A stretch of DNA of 7,157 bases from Clostridia bacterium (lineage in GTDB: Bacteria; Bacillota; Clostridia; Oscillospirales; Acutalibacteraceae). Numbering within the stretch: position 1 is the stretch's first letter; each line of letters starts with the position of its first letter. The stretch is from NCBI GenBank assembly GCA_024404065.1, contig JAKSQR010000078.1:1-7157 (forward strand), written 5' to 3'. Below the pieces are notes generated by a model. The model had not been told where the DNA came from and searched no databases. It saw only the letters and a list, made by a program, of their open reading frames with translations. A program made the translations under genes and the position numbers. Positions 6,016 through 7,157 of this stretch are shown here, in pieces.

Positions 6016-7083
6016 TCAGCAAACCTTGTGGCTCCAGCCGTGAGCATCTTCAATCTTGCCCCACTGAATACCTGTAAGCTCATCATAAAGTGCCTGTGTA
6101 ACCTCACCGATAACGCCGTTGTTTACGATGAATTCCTCACCCTTGTAGCTGAGCCAGCCGATAGGTGAAACAACAGCTGCTGTACCTGTGCCCCAAGCTT
6201 CTTCAAGTGTGCCGTCCTTAGCAGCATTGTAAAGCTCATCAATGGAGATAAGTCTTTCGCTTACCTTGTAGCCTTTTTCTTTAAGAAGCTCTACGCAGCT
6301 CTTTCTTGTGATACCGGGAAGAACGGAGCCTGTAAGCTCAGGAGTAACGATTTCGCCGTTAATCTTGAACATAACGTTCATTGAGCCAACCTCTTCAATG
6401 TACTTTCTGTGTACACCATCAAGCCAGAGAACCTGAGTGAAGCCCTTCTGCTCTGCCTTTTCGCCTGCACGAAGAGATGCTGCATAGTTACCGCCGCACT
6501 TTGCATAGCCTGTGCCGCCCTTAACTGCTCTAACGTCCTCAGACTCAATAGCAATCTTAACAGGGTTAATGCCCTCTGCATAGTAAGCACCAACAGGTGA
6601 GCAGATAATAGCATAAGTTGCATTGTGAACTGCGTGTACACCAAGGTGAGGGTCATTACCAAACATATAAGGTCTGATGTAAAGAGATGTGCCGTCTGAA
6701 TGGGGAACCCAATCCTTTTCAAGCTCTACGATTGTATCAAGAATCTCCATAGCAACATCCTCATCAATCTGAGGAAGGCAAAGTCTTTCAGCAGAGTTAT
6801 TCATTCTTCTGATATTCTCAATAGGTCTGAACATAGCAATTTCGCCGTTCTGCTTTCTGTAAGCCTTAAGACCTTCAAAAATTTCTACGCCATAGTGAAG
6901 TACGGTTGAAGCGGGATGAATGGGAAGAGGACCAAAGGGAACGATTCTTGCATCGTGCCAGCCTTCCTCATTGGAGTAATCCATAAGGAACATGTGGTCT
7001 GTAAAAATCCTGCCGAAGCCAAGCTTTGATTCATCTTCGGGTTTAGCTTTTGGAGCTGTGGTTTTTGTGATTTTGATTTCCAT
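6016..7083 (-). CDS. ilvE: Branched-chain amino acid aminotransferase
   Basis: PLP-dependent fold-type IV (class IV) aminotransferase, EC 2.6.1.42. It exchanges the amino group between glutamate and the 2-oxo acids of leucine, isoleucine and valine, the last step of their synthesis and first of their breakdown. The 355-residue length and motifs match the longer BCAT type shared with eukaryotes, not the shorter E. coli-type IlvE. Seen: VLHYGVEIFEGLKAYR (61-76), RPIENIRRMN (86-95), the YIRPYMFG stretch (135-142), the Schiff-base lysine K195 in GYAKCGGNYAASL, E231 in IEEVGSMN, the LPGITRKS stretch (255-262) and the cofactor-phosphate loop GTGTAA (298-303). All expected active-site features are present. 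The ATG at 7083 follows AAAGGAAG (7091-7098) at 7-base spacing. A strong terminator follows, so it is the last or only gene of its transcript. No other branched-chain biosynthesis gene is visible in the window. Confidence 0.96.
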   Translation of the reverse strand: MEIKITKTTAPKAKPEDESKLGFGRIFTDHMFLMDYSNEEGWHDARIVPFGPLPIHPASTVLHYGVEIFEGLKAYRKQNGEIAMFRPIENIRRMNNSAERLCLPQIDEDVAMEILDTIVELEKDWVPHSDGTSLYIRPYMFGNDPHLGVHAVHNATYAIICSPVGAYYAEGINPVKIAIESEDVRAVKGGTGYAKCGGNYAASLRAGEKAEQKGFTQVLWLDGVHRKYIEEVGSMNVMFKINGEIVTPELTGSVLPGITRKSCVELLKEKGYKVSERLISIDELYNAAKDGTLEEAWGTGTAAVVSPIGWLSYKGEEFIVNNGVIGEVTQALYDELTGIQWGKIEDAHGWSHKVC

Positions 7084-7129
7084 AATATATCTTCCTTTCC
7101 GGTAAAGGGTTTTGCCGATGTATCATAGT

Positions 7130-7152
7130 GGTAATCAGTGCCGCTCATTACC
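7130..7152. repeat. Imperfect 23-bp dyad upstream of ilvE, candidate operator or leader hairpin
   Basis: GGTAATCAG-TGCCG-CTCATTACC has nine-base arms that match at eight positions around a 5-base centre at 7141. It lies 47-69 bases upstream of the ilvE start, next to a possible -10 box TATGAT (7122-7127, minus strand) with no convincing -35. It could be a repressor site or a small RNA hairpin. No T run follows on either strand within the window, so a terminator is unlikely. Confidence 0.4.
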
Positions 7153-7157
7153 GCATT

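Noticed and set aside
6378..6722. 114-codon minus-strand frame inside ilvE, and a 63-codon plus-strand frame at 6409-6600
   Set aside because: Both lie inside the intact aminotransferase gene. Their skewed composition (Leu/Gln-rich or Cys/Asn-rich) is typical of out-of-frame reading.
6885..7148. 87-codon minus-strand frame beginning upstream of ilvE, considered as a leader peptide
   Set aside because: It runs about 200 bases into ilvE out of frame, has no ribosome site, and is not enriched in Leu, Ile or Val as an attenuation peptide would be.
7084..7157. T-box riboswitch leader for ilvE
   Set aside because: The conserved T-box core (GGTGGNACCGCG-like) and a terminator hairpin are absent from the visible leader. 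Only 74 bases are available, so a longer leader beyond the edge cannot be excluded.

Overview
The window looks like a piece of ordinary chromosome from a Gram-positive member of the Clostridia. My best guess is the Oscillospiraceae/Ruminococcaceae (gut) group, on the moderately AT-rich composition, clear AAGGAGG-type ribosome binding sites, A/T-rich consensus promoters, short intrinsic terminators and a Thr/Ser-rich surface lipoprotein. That placement is inference. There is no sign of phage, insertion sequence, integron, CRISPR array or RNA gene.

Layout, left to right. A plus-strand gene, cut by the left edge, encodes a lipoprotein-type polysaccharide deacetylase with a C-terminal bacterial SH3 domain (1-1019). 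It converges on a minus-strand MurD-type Mur ligase (1060-2361), with a shared hairpin terminator between them. Everything else is on the minus strand: a 67-residue hypothetical protein (2458-2661), the ribosome-associated GTPase HflX (2753-4000), a 604-residue membrane-anchored protein of unknown function (4055-5869) and a branched-chain amino acid aminotransferase (6016-7083). The right edge holds 74 bases upstream of ilvE with an imperfect 23-bp dyad.

The minus-strand genes are mostly independent units, not one operon. Intrinsic terminators follow ilvE, the 604-residue gene and the small gene, and good sigma-A-type promoters precede the 604-residue gene, the small gene and murD. hflX is the exception: I see neither a promoter nor a terminator of its own, so it probably depends on read-through from the gene upstream and runs on through the small gene. 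Two genes (deacetylase, MurD-like ligase) concern the cell wall. HflX and IlvE are general housekeeping functions.

The items most worth a second look are the 67-residue aromatic-rich acidic protein, which has a perfect consensus promoter (TTGACA, 17-bp spacer, TATAAT), a full Shine-Dalgarno and its own terminator; the MurD-like ligase, which keeps the catalytic residues but lacks two lysines of the usual D-glutamate-binding region; and the large unrecognised membrane protein. I see no multi-gene novel system here.
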